Made by a program: the position numbers and the translations under genes. 64,000 bases of DNA, from assembly GCF_021155775.2 (NCBI RefSeq), contig NC_060235.2, positions 36,806,607 to 36,870,606 on the forward strand, read 5' to 3'. The notes below the pieces were generated by a model. It was not told the origin of the DNA and searched no databases. It saw nothing but the letters and a program-made list of their open reading frames with translations. Source of the DNA: Neodiprion pinetum. Taxonomy: Eukaryota > Arthropoda > Insecta > Hymenoptera > Diprionidae. Shown here in pieces: positions 42,629-55,486 of the stretch (its first letter is position 1; each line of letters begins with the position of its first letter).

Positions 42629-44462
42629 AGCAGAATTAGATGACTGGATATAATTTACGTTTAATATAATAATTACAGTTTTTTTGTTGTTTTTTCTTTT
42701 TGTAGTTTTTTTTTTTCATCACTATCTTTAAAGGTAATGACGTTGATCCCATAGAATACGTGTTTAAACATCTAGGCACAATTCCTAACGATTGTTCTGG
42801 CGAGCTTGTGCGAAAATTATTTTATTTTATTTATTTTTTTCTAAGTTACATATATACGTACATACATATATACACGCATATATATATGTATATATATATA
42901 TACATATATTTTTATGCACATTCAATTTTTTTCTTGTAATTCTGTTAACATCACGTTCACCCCTCAAGTATACCGTTATGTTGTAAATAAATACGCGACC
43001 TAACTTTTCTCGCTATTATACTGGTTAGGTATACAGTATGTATCTAGATATTATATATTTTATTTATACCTGCATGCACATCTTGCGTATGTATGCGTAT
43101 AAAGTTATACGTTATTGTAGACGTTACACGCTTACAGTAATTACAGACAGCATTGTCAATTCGATACAAGCTCCGTAATTAGCGCAGAGTTCAAAAGTAC
43201 GAATTCAACGTGTTCTTATTTTTTCTATCCCCAATTAATGACGCATAAAAATCCGACATCTTCTGCCTGGATTTTTTACGTGCACTTCACGGTTACCGGC
43301 TCGTAAAAACTCGATTATCGTATGGTTTTCATCAGCTCCGATTGATTCCGGTGTAGTTATAATGTACACGTGAAAATGTACAGGTAATTATAGCATAATG
43401 CACCGGCACCGTCATTAATTTCACCGCTTATGCCTAATTTTGGCGAAATATTGACTATATTCTCATTTTTACCGTTGTTAATTATTACGAAAACAATTAA
43501 GCACGATGCGCCGTTTATCTTATAATGAAAACCCCCTTTTTGCCTGCCAGAAATTTTCCACGTTTTGTAATTATCGTTGTTTAATGCTATGTAGAATCGT
43601 TATACTATCAACATTGTTATTGTTGTTGTAGATATAATGGATTTTTTTTTTTTTTGTTTAAAAGCGAAAAACATCCCTCGTCACTTTGAATGAGCGAAAA
43701 AAATGCAAACGGATAATTCACATCACGTGAATCGATGCGAAAGTATATCGCGCCCTTTATTTTAAAGTACGATAATATTTTACATTTTTCATTTTTTCAT
43801 AAAATTCTGACAGAAATTTTTCTATTCTGTAATACGAATCACCTGCATGAATACACAATCGGAATTTCAGGACTTTAACTGCACGTGGCTGAAAAATTAT
43901 AAAAAAGAATTAATCAAGGCAAACATCAAATAGTTTATGATAAAAAAAACGTTAATACGACAGGTGAAAATATACTGCACGCGTAAAATAACCGTGACTA
44001 ATTCTGTGTTTGGTAAAGAATATTACGAACATATTCAACGCGTCGTCGTTTAAAGGTGGGAAATGACGAAAAAGCGGAAGCAAGAAATGAACGCCTGAGC
44101 GTGTGTTTTACTGTATGTTCGGGATCCGTTGTAATAGAAATAAAGTAATAAACAGACAAGGAAGTGAAATATTATACTTTCACGTATTACGAATCAAAAA
44201 ATTGCCAATCATTTGCGCGTGGTATAAATTTTAGCGAGAAGATGCTTGGTAGACGATCGTATAGGACTGCGGAACAAACTGATATTATACATATATTAAC
44301 GAAAGGTGGAACGACACGACGATACTAATACAAATGATAATGATGATGCGAATGATGATTATACGTGCATATAACAGGCAAAGGGGATCGGATCAAATAT
44401 ATATTACTTATAGTTTAGTGAAATAATGAAAACCAAAAACTGGAAATCTTTCATAAAATGAT

Positions 44463-44493
<31 letters not shown>

Positions 44494-44659
44494 ATATATT
44501 TTTTATTTTTTTTTTTAACTTCTCTTTTTTCCGTTGTTGCGGTTTTGATATTATTAATGATAAGAATTAGAAACTGGACATAAGAACACACAAGATACAA
44601 GACATAAAACATATAAGGTATTACAGAAAGTGGTGAAAAATCAAGTAAGGTAAGACAAA

Positions 44660-44671
44660 ATAATAATAATG

Positions 44672-44749
<78 letters not shown>
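44660..44749. repeat. (AAT)n trinucleotide repeat
   Basis: About 90 bp of AAT units with one ATG interruption near 44670; one of the longest microsatellites in the window. Confidence 0.93.
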
Positions 44750-46596
44750 TTGTTTATGATACTAATAGCCATAATAATAACGATAATAAACAGGCAAGGA
44801 TTAAGTATGTAGTGACAAAGATACAGAGTAAGATAAATTAGAACAATAATAATTAAACATTAAAAAGTAATACAGACGTGTATAATACGTTGGAAAAAAG
44901 AGGACAAAAAATATATAACTATAAGTATAATAAAAGTGATCATCGTCGCTGTAGTGCGAGGCTATGATTTGAAATTATAGATAAACGTAAGAAGTGCGAA
45001 TTGAAGATATCCGTAACAAGATACATACATAATTCATATGCGTATGTAATTATTCTACGTAATTGTGTAAAAGGTTAAACAGATCTGGAAGGAATTGAAT
45101 AACCTTAGATAGAATGGTGAGAAGATTTGACATAGAAATACTGCTCGTGAAACGGCATGCCTTTAACATCATACGTAATAATTATGAAATTTTCAGAAAC
45201 AATCCCTTTACAATAATTCTTAATTCCTTTCCTCCGTTTCCGTTATTATACTAGCACCAAAACGAATCCTGTGCGTTTCAACTAGCTATACATTATTATC
45301 GTATAAAGAACATGAGAATATAACATAATGAGAAAAGGGAGGTGAAAATTCTAAGCGTAGTAACGACTGAATAAAAATGTTTTTCTCTTTTTTTTTTTTT
45401 TTTCATTTCCAGTCAAAAGAATTGACAGTTACCAATGAATCGATATGCGCGGTAATAATTTGACAGATCTTTTACCGATGATTGTTTATACCTTCAATAT
45501 TTGATCACGCTTCCGACAAATTTCGCGGCTTCCAGACCTGTTGAAATTGAAATGAAAAGAACAAGAAAAGACAAAATTTAACGTAAACGTAAAGGATACA
45601 TAAAGGATAAGCGAGGTCGTAAGAAAATACAGCTGAGTGAGGTATATTACAGAGTTAGTGTCGTACGGTTTCGTAAGATACTTAGGAATTACAATTATTG
45701 ACAGCAACGTCGAGTGTGATCAATAATAAAGATAAAAATTTTGAATAGTAGAATAGATTAGACGGTTTGAAAAATCGAGGGAGACAATATTAATACAGTT
45801 AATAGCGTTTATGCGAAGTATTGTGTGTGTGTCTGCTTTGCATTCATATTATATATAATGTGCTTGATTATGTTGTATATCGTCTGATGTGTTTCCGCAC
45901 ATAATCATAGAATTATAGTGCTTCGTTCGTTATAAAAGTATACGCCTCCTTGACTTATAATAATAATAATAATATTAATTATTATAATAATCACTGTCAC
46001 AATAACACGCATCTAATCTAATCTAACGTAATTAGAGTCCCAATTGCGTGTGTATTCGTATCAATTAATTAATTACTTAATTAATTAATCGTTAAAATAA
46101 TTGATCAATTCTTTACTTTCGTTCACATTATTTAGCTGCCGTTTCTGTATAATTTTTAACGAAATAATTCTTTCTTTTCTGCACACTTCACCATCAATTA
46201 TTCACATATACATAATACTTTGTATTCTCCTGCCTAATATACCGTGTTTCAAGTTTTTTTTTTTTTTCTTTTTCTTTTTTATTTTACTCCATTCCAAACC
46301 GCGGTAGAGGGTCGAACCCTCACGTAAATTACATATAATATATGATTATTGTGTGCGTGATAAAACGAACAAAGCTAGATGGATGTGAGAAAAAAATTAA
46401 AATAAAACAAAAATTGTGTTCGCTGCCTTGCTACCAACCATTTATGTACCTATACGTGTACGTACAACGCATTTTTATACACGTACGTACATGCCTACAT
46501 ATATCGTACAGTTTTATCATAAAATCATACTTGTGGTTGGTTTTCAGTTGCATTTATTTGTGTGTACATTTCATTGTTGTTGTTGTTGTTGGTGGT

Positions 46597-46597
<1 letters not shown>

Positions 46598-46629
<32 letters not shown>
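46598..46629. repeat. Poly(T) run after a TTG repeat
   Basis: 32 consecutive T preceded by TTG repeats (46574-46592). Confidence 0.9.
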
Positions 46630-46633
<4 letters not shown>

Positions 46634-47152
46634 ATAATTTTCTTACTTTATTTAGTTATTTTTCTTTTATCCTTGTAAACTACCTAGTCAATAATCAATT
46701 ACCATAGCTTAACTGTTAACGCTCACTCCGACAGTTGTTAATTAAAAAATGATTTTTTTTTTTACTTTTTTGCCCGAGTAGAGCTGATTGTGATTTTTAA
46801 CGCAATTCCTGGCCCAATTCTATCCCCAATGGGCTTCCTAATTGGCTGTGGGCTGTCACCGTGAGGCCAATATCTTTCGAATTCTGTTTACGATTATCCA
46901 CCAAGAATTTACGACGTTTCAAAATCTTGTAATTGTATTTGGAACGATGAAAGAGAAGCTTGATTTTAATTACATTGCTCCGAGGATTGTTGTCAATTGC
47001 TTTTAAATATGTTATTTTATACATTTCAGAGAAACTGACAGAATTTCAATGACAGGGTAATATTTGGCCTCAGGTTTGGCCACAGCTTCTATCCGAAAAA
47101 ATACCACAGAAGTCAGAGTCTTGAGTTGCGGATGACAGGTAATGAATGAGAA

Positions 47153-47183
<31 letters not shown>

Positions 47184-49483
47184 TGAAAATATGAAAAGTG
47201 ATAAAGGAAAAGCAAATCAATCGTTGAAAGATGGATTGCATATATGTAAGATTACGCGGTATGAGAAAACGCGCAAAATCGATTTTGCGCAATTATACTG
47301 CTTTGGAAGTTCGGGCAGCAATCGTTTCGCTGCAATACAAGGAGGAAAAAAATTGTACAAAGTTTGACAGAGACAGTGACAGTTGATGCAAAAGAGCAAG
47401 AATATTATCAAGGGGGTTTCATTGCTAGCAAATAGTGATTGTCGTTACCTAAACGTTAAGATACTTCAATATAGTCGAAAGGTAAAATAGAATTATAATC
47501 GAGCTACTATATACCTATAATATTATACATAACGCTATTACTTCGCGCTTCAGACTTGAGGCGTCGTTATATTTTACTTTAATTTTACTTTTATCAACTA
47601 TTATTATTCTCCTCGTTGATAATTAATGCACGCTAATACTTTTAAGCTTTCGGAGATGAAAGGAAAAGAATATTTACCTACAAACTATCGTTAGCTCTTC
47701 ACGTTTCCTCTACGCAGGATCTAAACATCGATGATGGGTACGTATTGTACCGTAGGGAAATATATTTCGTAAATGCGGTTACTTTTATGACTGATTGATG
47801 AAATGATGAAAGGTCAGAAAGAGTCGCGCAAAGCGTCCGAGCAGGGGAAAATTCAATTTTACCAGAATTCACAACCAGTTACGTTACAAATTCCAGTTAA
47901 ACACGAGAGAATTTACAGATAGCTTTCAGCCTTCGGATAATACAATAACTTGCCGAGGTGTTTCTTCTCTTCGACATGTCAAGGACGTTCGCCGTTTATT
48001 TGTTACTATTACACGTTAGTCGTGAATGATTTGCATTATGGGTAGCCTGGGAAAGTGACATGGAGTGACATGAAGAAAAAAAAAAAAAAAAAAAACTAGT
48101 AGTGTCGAAAGGGTGCCCACTTTATTTCAATTCTCGTGATAAAGAAGACATGGCATTGATTAGGCAGATTAGATATAGGTAGATAGAATATTGAATATAG
48201 AGTTTGAAATTTGTCCGCCTTTTTTTTTTGTTTTTTTGTTTTTTTTTTTTTTTCGTGTTGATGCGATATTAAAAAATCGTTTCATTATCAATCCTCTCGC
48301 AACTTTGTATCAAACATTCAAAGAACAACAAATATAGGTATTATAGAGAACCTTTTCCTATAATATATTATAATAGTGTGAAAATTTCCGTTTTACTTTT
48401 CTTACCGTGTTTCATATATATTTTTTTTTTTTTTAAATTTATTTTTAACTATATATATTTTATACGTATGTGTATGTATAACGATGTCGATATCTACTAA
48501 TGTCAACACTTGAGGAATAATATTATTTTATACTTTTTTTTTTTTGTCAAATCTCGCAGCGACAAATACAATACTCGTCTTGTATCTTTATTTTTTCCCC
48601 TTTTTTTTCACTCTTTCTTTCTTTTATCTTCACTCTTTAAAACCCTGTCTGATCATATTACATATTATCATTATAATGTATAATTATTCAAACACAGATA
48701 AACCCCTTTCATACACCTGTATATCTATGTACGTAAATTTATTCAGTATATGTATATACTTGTTTTTCTTTTTTTCTTCCTTCAAGATCTCGCAAGTTCT
48801 ATCCACACACCATTGTCGTTTTGCAGTAGTAAATTCAATTATATATTTTATTGTAATTACTTTTCGAAGTCAGGCTTCCTTTTCGTTCAAATTCCGATCA
48901 CTGTACTGTGTATATACATATATGTACATACGCATACATGTATACACACACAGATATATATTTGTATACTAACATTAGCAACACTTGTACAGATTTGTTC
49001 TCTTTAATTTGCATACATTGCATTTGTATGCATACCTAGCGCTGTTCCCACGAACATGCAATTCCGTCAATTTTCAATTCGACAGGGCTCTAAGCGACGA
49101 ACAATCAAATTGCGTATAAATATCACCGTTTACCCCGTTCAATAGAGTTTCTCGATCCCCCCGACTTGCTGGATCTCAGCGTCAATACGATCTATCCTCA
49201 GGTTGATTTTTGAATATTTTTATCGTGTTTATTTACGTTGAATAAACAGCTCGTAAGTTTCGTTTATGGTGGAAAACAGCGCGATGCTGCACTTGCTGAT
49301 GGCTTTCTTCTTTCAGAGATAGCGGTATTTTTAATGTTCACTAATTTAATCTGCATTATATGTATCTGCATATAATATACCAATTTAAACCTACGTATAT
49401 CTCGATAATACATCAATACTGACAATCCATAGTGTTTTCAATTTTTTTTCTTTCTTCTTTCTATTCCCCGATATATTTGACAG

Positions 49484-49548
<65 letters not shown>

Positions 49549-49579
49549 TGCTAATAATAACAATAATAATAATAATAAT
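49484..49579. repeat. (AAT)n trinucleotide repeat
   Basis: About 95 bp of AAT units with short interruptions near 49547-49562. Confidence 0.92.
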
Positions 49580-52500
49580 GTTGGTAATAATGTTTAATTT
49601 ATGCGTTTAATAGCATATATGTATATTTATATGGTAATTATTATTATCATACCTAAGTCATTTATGTATTGTATTGTATATTATTGTATATCATATATCT
49701 ATGTATATTTATAGCGCTTAGTTACACTATGTCTTAATCGTTATTATTAAATTATATATCATAATATTGACGCTGCCATGGGGTTGACGGGCCAAGTACC
49801 AAATTCTAATGTTTTTATAATATTACTTTGTTCTCTACCTTCATATTATTTTGTATAGGTAATAATCATTCACCCAATACTCTGTTTTTTTTTTTTTCTT
49901 TTTTTTTTTTTATCATTTGGCACAAGATAGCCCGTTACCCCAGATCTCGCAAAATAGATGACCTCGTCACTGTACATATTTATACATTTATGTATACACG
50001 TAATACACACATACTCGCATGCGTTAAACATGCTGGCGACATACACGCACGCACACACACATGTATACATAAATATATAAACTTTCCTTTTTCTTCGTAA
50101 CAGTTTTTTCTCTTCTCAAAATTGCATACTGAATTTGCCATTCGAGTACTATTTACGTCACGTAAAACATTTCAGCTACACCACGGAATTCAGTTGATTT
50201 GTATGATTATTCGTCGATTCAATAAATCAACCGATCCCGTATGTGTGAATATTTTATGCGTAAGCTAGTGTTTTGTGCAATGATTTTGCAAGCTGTAGAT
50301 TGAGTCTCATTGCTTTTAAGAATTTTCAAATTCAATGAAAAAGGTGCTTCGAACTTACAAGAACGAACAGTCGAATATGGATGAAATGTGTATGACAATG
50401 AATTGAAAGTGTTTGGAAATGTGGGAGAAATAATTGAATCGTCTTGCTTTTTCCTCGAGTGATAACTTCAGCATCAAGTTTTCGACATCGTCTTGTAGCG
50501 AGTGCTGGCTACCCCAACTCTCACCGCGGCCCCCCTCAATCCAGCTAGTATCGGATAAGATTCTAATATCTTTAATTAAAGTTTACCATTGCTGCCTATC
50601 ATTGTACGATTACCGAATAATTAGCCAAGAGTTGAACTATATACATTGATCTTTTTCTTTCTTTTTTTTTTTTCAAATTCATTTGCTTTGTCTTGTTTTT
50701 TTTGTTTTGTTTGGAAAATAAATGAATATGTAATGCGGTTTACTATTTACATATGCCTGTTTATTTTCTTGTTCATTATTCGAGCTATTGACAAGCCTGA
50801 GAATACGAAGTAACACATTTTATATACGACACATATACACGTATACGTAATTTGTTCCGGTCAAATTTTCCAACAATTTTTAACTGAAACTACCGATATC
50901 TTTTTATGACGGTTTCACATCTTCCTCTTATATCGTCGATTGGAAAGAAATTCAATTTACGGATACTAAAAGCGGCTATCCGCTGAAGGTTTAGCCAGAT
51001 GAATTACAATAATTTACAAGTTGAATTTGGCTGTACACGAATTTTACATCTATAGGGCAGCCGAGTTTTAAATGGAGTCACAAGACGTGCGTGTATGAAT
51101 AAAATTGTGAAATTTATTGATTTCTTTATCATAGGCATAAGTAAAATAATTATAATAATAAAAGTTTACTAACGAATATAAGTTCGTCGGATCACGGTTG
51201 ACTTTTTGAATTCATTTTATTACCTGCTTTGCTTATGTTGTATGTTGTGATAGTATAATGCGTGCAAAAGGTGCGAAGCTGTCGGAATATTTCAAACTAA
51301 ATATACTAAACTAGGGGATATTGATTTGAAATTAAAGGCAAGGCGATAAATTGAAATTGAATATTATGTAATAATACTTAAATCAAAAGTCAACATAAGT
51401 CAATTGAAATCGATGAATCTTAAGCTAGGTTTATTTTCCATTAAAAACGAAGAATAAAAATTAGAAAAAAAAGAGAAAAAAAACACAGAATACCGCACAC
51501 AGGAAGGCCATGCAGTCACCTAATAATTAACAGTAATGATAATAATAATAATGAATAATTAATAATAAAGAAGCAATTAAAACTTAAAAAAATACTTGTA
51601 ATAAAATTTAATACTAGCGGTTATTTTCTTGTTTAGGTGTATGTGTGTGTGTGTGTTGTATGTGTGGTTGCCTGTTAAGCATTGTTTTGTGCACCAGCGA
51701 CATAATACGGCAATAATATGATCATCGTTATTTATTTATGCGCTGTTTAAATTAATTCCGCGTTATTTTCTCGCCATTCAAACTTTAAGTCATATTTTGC
51801 GTTCAATTTGAACTAAACATTAACGGCAGATAAATTTTGTAAACTTGTCTCGTACACGGCCAAAATTATCTCTCCAAGGATACTTGACTCTTAATACACC
51901 AAAATGATTTGTTCCTTGATCAATTACATTATTAACGTGCCGAAGTAGGTACTTCTTGCTCTAAATCTATCTCTTCACCAATATCAATATTGAAAGCCGT
52001 TCAAGAGTTTTCCTTGGTTAAAAGAAATAATGTAAATGTAAGACACAACGTTGTAGCAAGATTGATATAATATTTCAGCTTTATTTAATATAAATTTAGG
52101 GCATGTTTTATTTCCGCGTAACGATGAAATTATTTATTTGAAGTGATGATTTTCTAATTTTCTTTCCTTTTTTTTTTTTTTTAGAGAAATTAGGCCGTTG
52201 AATGTGAATATAATATGTTCGGTTATATTACAGAGATTCGAAAGATCGTAGATGCAAAGACTGGCCCCATTTGCTCATGCCGGCTACTTACTACGCGATT
52301 CCATACCCCTCGAATTTCAATTTTACCGAAAGTCAATCTCAGAATCTGTGCAACGAAATGAAATGAAGTGGAAAACACAAAGAAAGAACAACTATATAAG
52401 ACGGTGAACCAGTTTTGGTATAACATTGTTTGTGAAAAGTATTTTGAGATCAGTTGAATCTGTGAAACGTGATAAGACATTGATGATGTTTATTAACAAT

Positions 52501-54727
52501 AGAGAAAATTGCACATCTCATTGGTTGACTCGGGTTCTCGTAATACATTCGATTCGATAAACAACGCAAAGTTCCGTCTAACAAAATCCTCCCCGGATTT
52601 CAAATTTAGCCTACTTTGGCACAGTGAACATTGCCCGGGCCGGCACTCGCTGTTTTTATTTTTACTTTTATCTTTATCTTTACGCATTTTTTTTTCTACT
52701 TAATATTTTGTTAATTTAATTGACTCCAACAGAATATCATAATATCGGTTAGACCAAAATATACACCGTTACAGCGCATTCATTTTAGTATTATAACAAG
52801 GTATCATCTCACATTGTATTAATTTGCTGTGTCCAACAAAGTTATTTGCAAATTCTCCAATGTCCATTGCTCAATAACACTGTTATCATCATCATCATCA
52901 TCCTCATCTTCTTCTTTTGCTTGTACTTCTTCTCTCGCAAGCTTGATTCCGTACACGTTTATATTAATTACCATAATGATTATTGTTTAATATTCATAGT
53001 CTATACATAATATATTTATATCCACGTATGCCTAACACATGTATATCGGGTATATATATGTGCGTGTGTGTATGGATGTTTGTGTGAGATTGTGTATGCC
53101 TGACGTATAAATGTATGTGTATAGTAATAATAATTTGATCTTGTAAATTTGGGCCATATCATTTGATGGTATGACCATCGTCTTTGTATTGTGTATTTCA
53201 TTACTCGTTAATATTTCACTATTTTCAAAATTCATACGCTGCAGATTTTTCTTACTTATAACTTTTCGTCGCGTGCCCGTCAGTTAATAATACTAAACTT
53301 CTTTTTAATCGTTATCAATTCATAATAGTAATAATTAATATTAATTCATTCATAGTAATATATATATATTTGTAATATATCTTACGTGACGATAATCTTC
53401 AAACACAACAGAAACTTATTCAGCGCTTTTTTGCCTTTGCACTTTTATGTAGCTACCGTGTTGTCCGCAAACGCTTTATTATGAGAGTTGGACTAAAGAT
53501 ATTATGATGGTGGGAATCAAAACTGAACATTGTTCAGACCTGTGATTTTTTTTTTTTTTTCACTCTTGTCGCAAAACTGAATGCAACCGATGATTTATCA
53601 ATGATGCATTTGTCACAGAAGTTAGCATCGTCAGTTTACAATCCCTCACTGCACTTTTATAACGTGTTTAATTCGTCATGTCATTTTAATACCAGCAACT
53701 TGAATAGCGATATGTCAATGTTCATTTAAACTTCACCTATTTTATTTACGATAAAAAGAGCTACGCATTTCTAAAGCCCTAAAATTAAAACATTTAATAC
53801 TTATCAAACTGAGATACAAATAATATAAAAAAATAAAACCCTTAAAACACATCATCAATCGATATGCTTGCAAATTGTGCACACTTTATAGTAACGATGA
53901 CAAAATCAATAATACGCGACTTTGGTCAATCCTTTTCCTGCCATCATTTATAAATATTCATCTCGTCATAAAAATAAGATTTCCTTAATCAAAGCTCTGC
54001 TCTCGCCTACGTCGCTTATTCACCTCAAATTTCATTCGCAGGTTCTCTGAGCCGTATTTTCAAAATCTCACGTGTCATTTCGCTCCGATTTCAGATTATA
54101 TTTCCCATCAACCTAGTAAATGATACAAGAACATTTGTTTTGGACTCTTCGTGTCCCTTTCCAACAACAAACACAGTTATGATTATCAAATAATTCAGCT
54201 ATACGGACACAGAGCACCTGAGCACGTGAGATTTTACTTTCTTCCAATTGTTAGTCATTGTATTAACAGCGATTTTCATACAGTAAATATGCATGGAAAT
54301 TTGATTTTTACAGGTTCCTGACTTGGCTGCGCAAAGCATTGAACATATGGGCAAGAACGGGAAATGGTTGCAACAAAATGATGTTGTAAGGTACTAATTG
54401 AAACTTTTACAGATCTTTTTTACGCTCCATCAAACCTAGCATTGAGGATAATTTTTTTTATGACTGTTTTCATAGGCAGCCTGCAGCAGTACAAGTATAT
54501 ATTATATGTCAATTGAATAAAACATACGAACACAATCACGTTGCGTCAGTTCATACCTTGTTACCTCGATATAGCGCATTGGTAATGTGAATCGTTACTT
54601 ATTTTATCGTAATTATTAGATTAAAGTTACCTGTTGAATAATCTTGATTTTTTACTAGGCTTAAAAATTCTTAGCTCTTAATTAGTAGGTTTTTCTGGTT
54701 GTTATTTTTTTTTTTTTTTTTTCAAGT

Positions 54728-55417
54728 TTTATTTATTATTATTAATTTTTTTTTCGTTTTTGTTTTTGTTTTTCTATCCCAGGCAAATCCTAGGCTATAG
54801 CGTCGCGCTTGTAAAATATATATATATATATTTATATGTATATATATCTTATCTGTTTAACTCTGTACAAGAATGGGATTGTCAGCGAGGGGCTGGACGC
54901 CCATTACCAAAATTAACGATACCGAAAGCATTGCCAAATACCAGACGAAACCTGATCTTGTTTCGTTTCGGTTATTTATTTTTCTTTTTGTTGTTGCTGT
55001 TATCGCGTAGCATTTCCCAAAAATACAAAGCAGAAGACAGTATACAGATTGCGAAGTAAGGAATCGATGCAAATCTTGGTAAGATAAATGAAAAAGAGGA
55101 TATGAAATTTCAAAGGATATTCTCGAACTTGGCATTATTTTCAGTATCGCTAGCCCTTATCTCACCCTAAAACTGACCCGAACAATACTGGGGGCGTGGA
55201 AAACGATAATTACGCAATTTTCTATCTCGACCAACGGCACGGCCGAAATTTGAAAGGATCCTGCTGGTATAACTCACTGCGGCGAAACGACCGATGACTA
55301 ATGAATTGATTACCCAATCGATCCGCAGAGCAATCAGTCGTATACAGCACTTGGGTACCAGTAATGAACTAGGGTGTAGGGCTGGAACCACTGCGGCTCG
55401 CTGGAAAGCCTCTCTTG
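54728..55417 (-). other. heph: Probable heph 3' UTR
   Basis: Downstream of the TAA on the minus strand, with an AATAAATAAAAC cluster near 54728-54739 as a candidate polyadenylation signal. An earlier in-sense AATAAA cluster lies near 54965. The extent is inferred. Confidence 0.35.
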
Positions 55418-55486
55418 TTAGATGTTACTCTTCGAAAACGACACCCTGAGGTGGTTGGATTCGCTCAGTTGGAAATTGTGCATTTT
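55418..55486 (-). CDS. heph: heph last coding exon (69 nt with stop)
   Basis: Acceptor CCGTTTCAG. It encodes KMHNFQLSESNHLRVSFSKS, then NI and TAA, matching the C-terminus HHLRVSFSKSTI of PTBP1. The 3' UTR continues towards lower coordinates. Confidence 0.94.
   Translation of the reverse strand, partial: KMHNFQLSESNHLRVSFSKSNI

Larger units (their letters stand above)
34793..54313. other. About 20 kb AT-rich region without a supported gene
   Basis: Dense in homopolymer T/A runs and di-, tri- and pentanucleotide repeats. Open frames are short, rich in Phe, Tyr, Ile or Ser, and follow the base composition. A GC-richer island near 39400-39900 shows no protein I recognise. Part may belong to a long intron or UTR of a gene I cannot delimit. 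Confidence 0.55.

Noticed and set aside
46302..46324. tRNA-like GAGGGTCGAACCCTC sequence
   Set aside because: It is a short hairpin with a loop too small for a T arm, and no acceptor, D or anticodon arms can be drawn around it.
46797..47024. 75-codon minus-strand frame with mixed composition
   Set aside because: No motif recognised and no splice context; base composition suffices to explain it.
49267..49323. 18-codon frame MVENSAMLHLLMAFFFQR
   Set aside because: Too short to support; no conservation or transcript evidence can be drawn from sequence alone.
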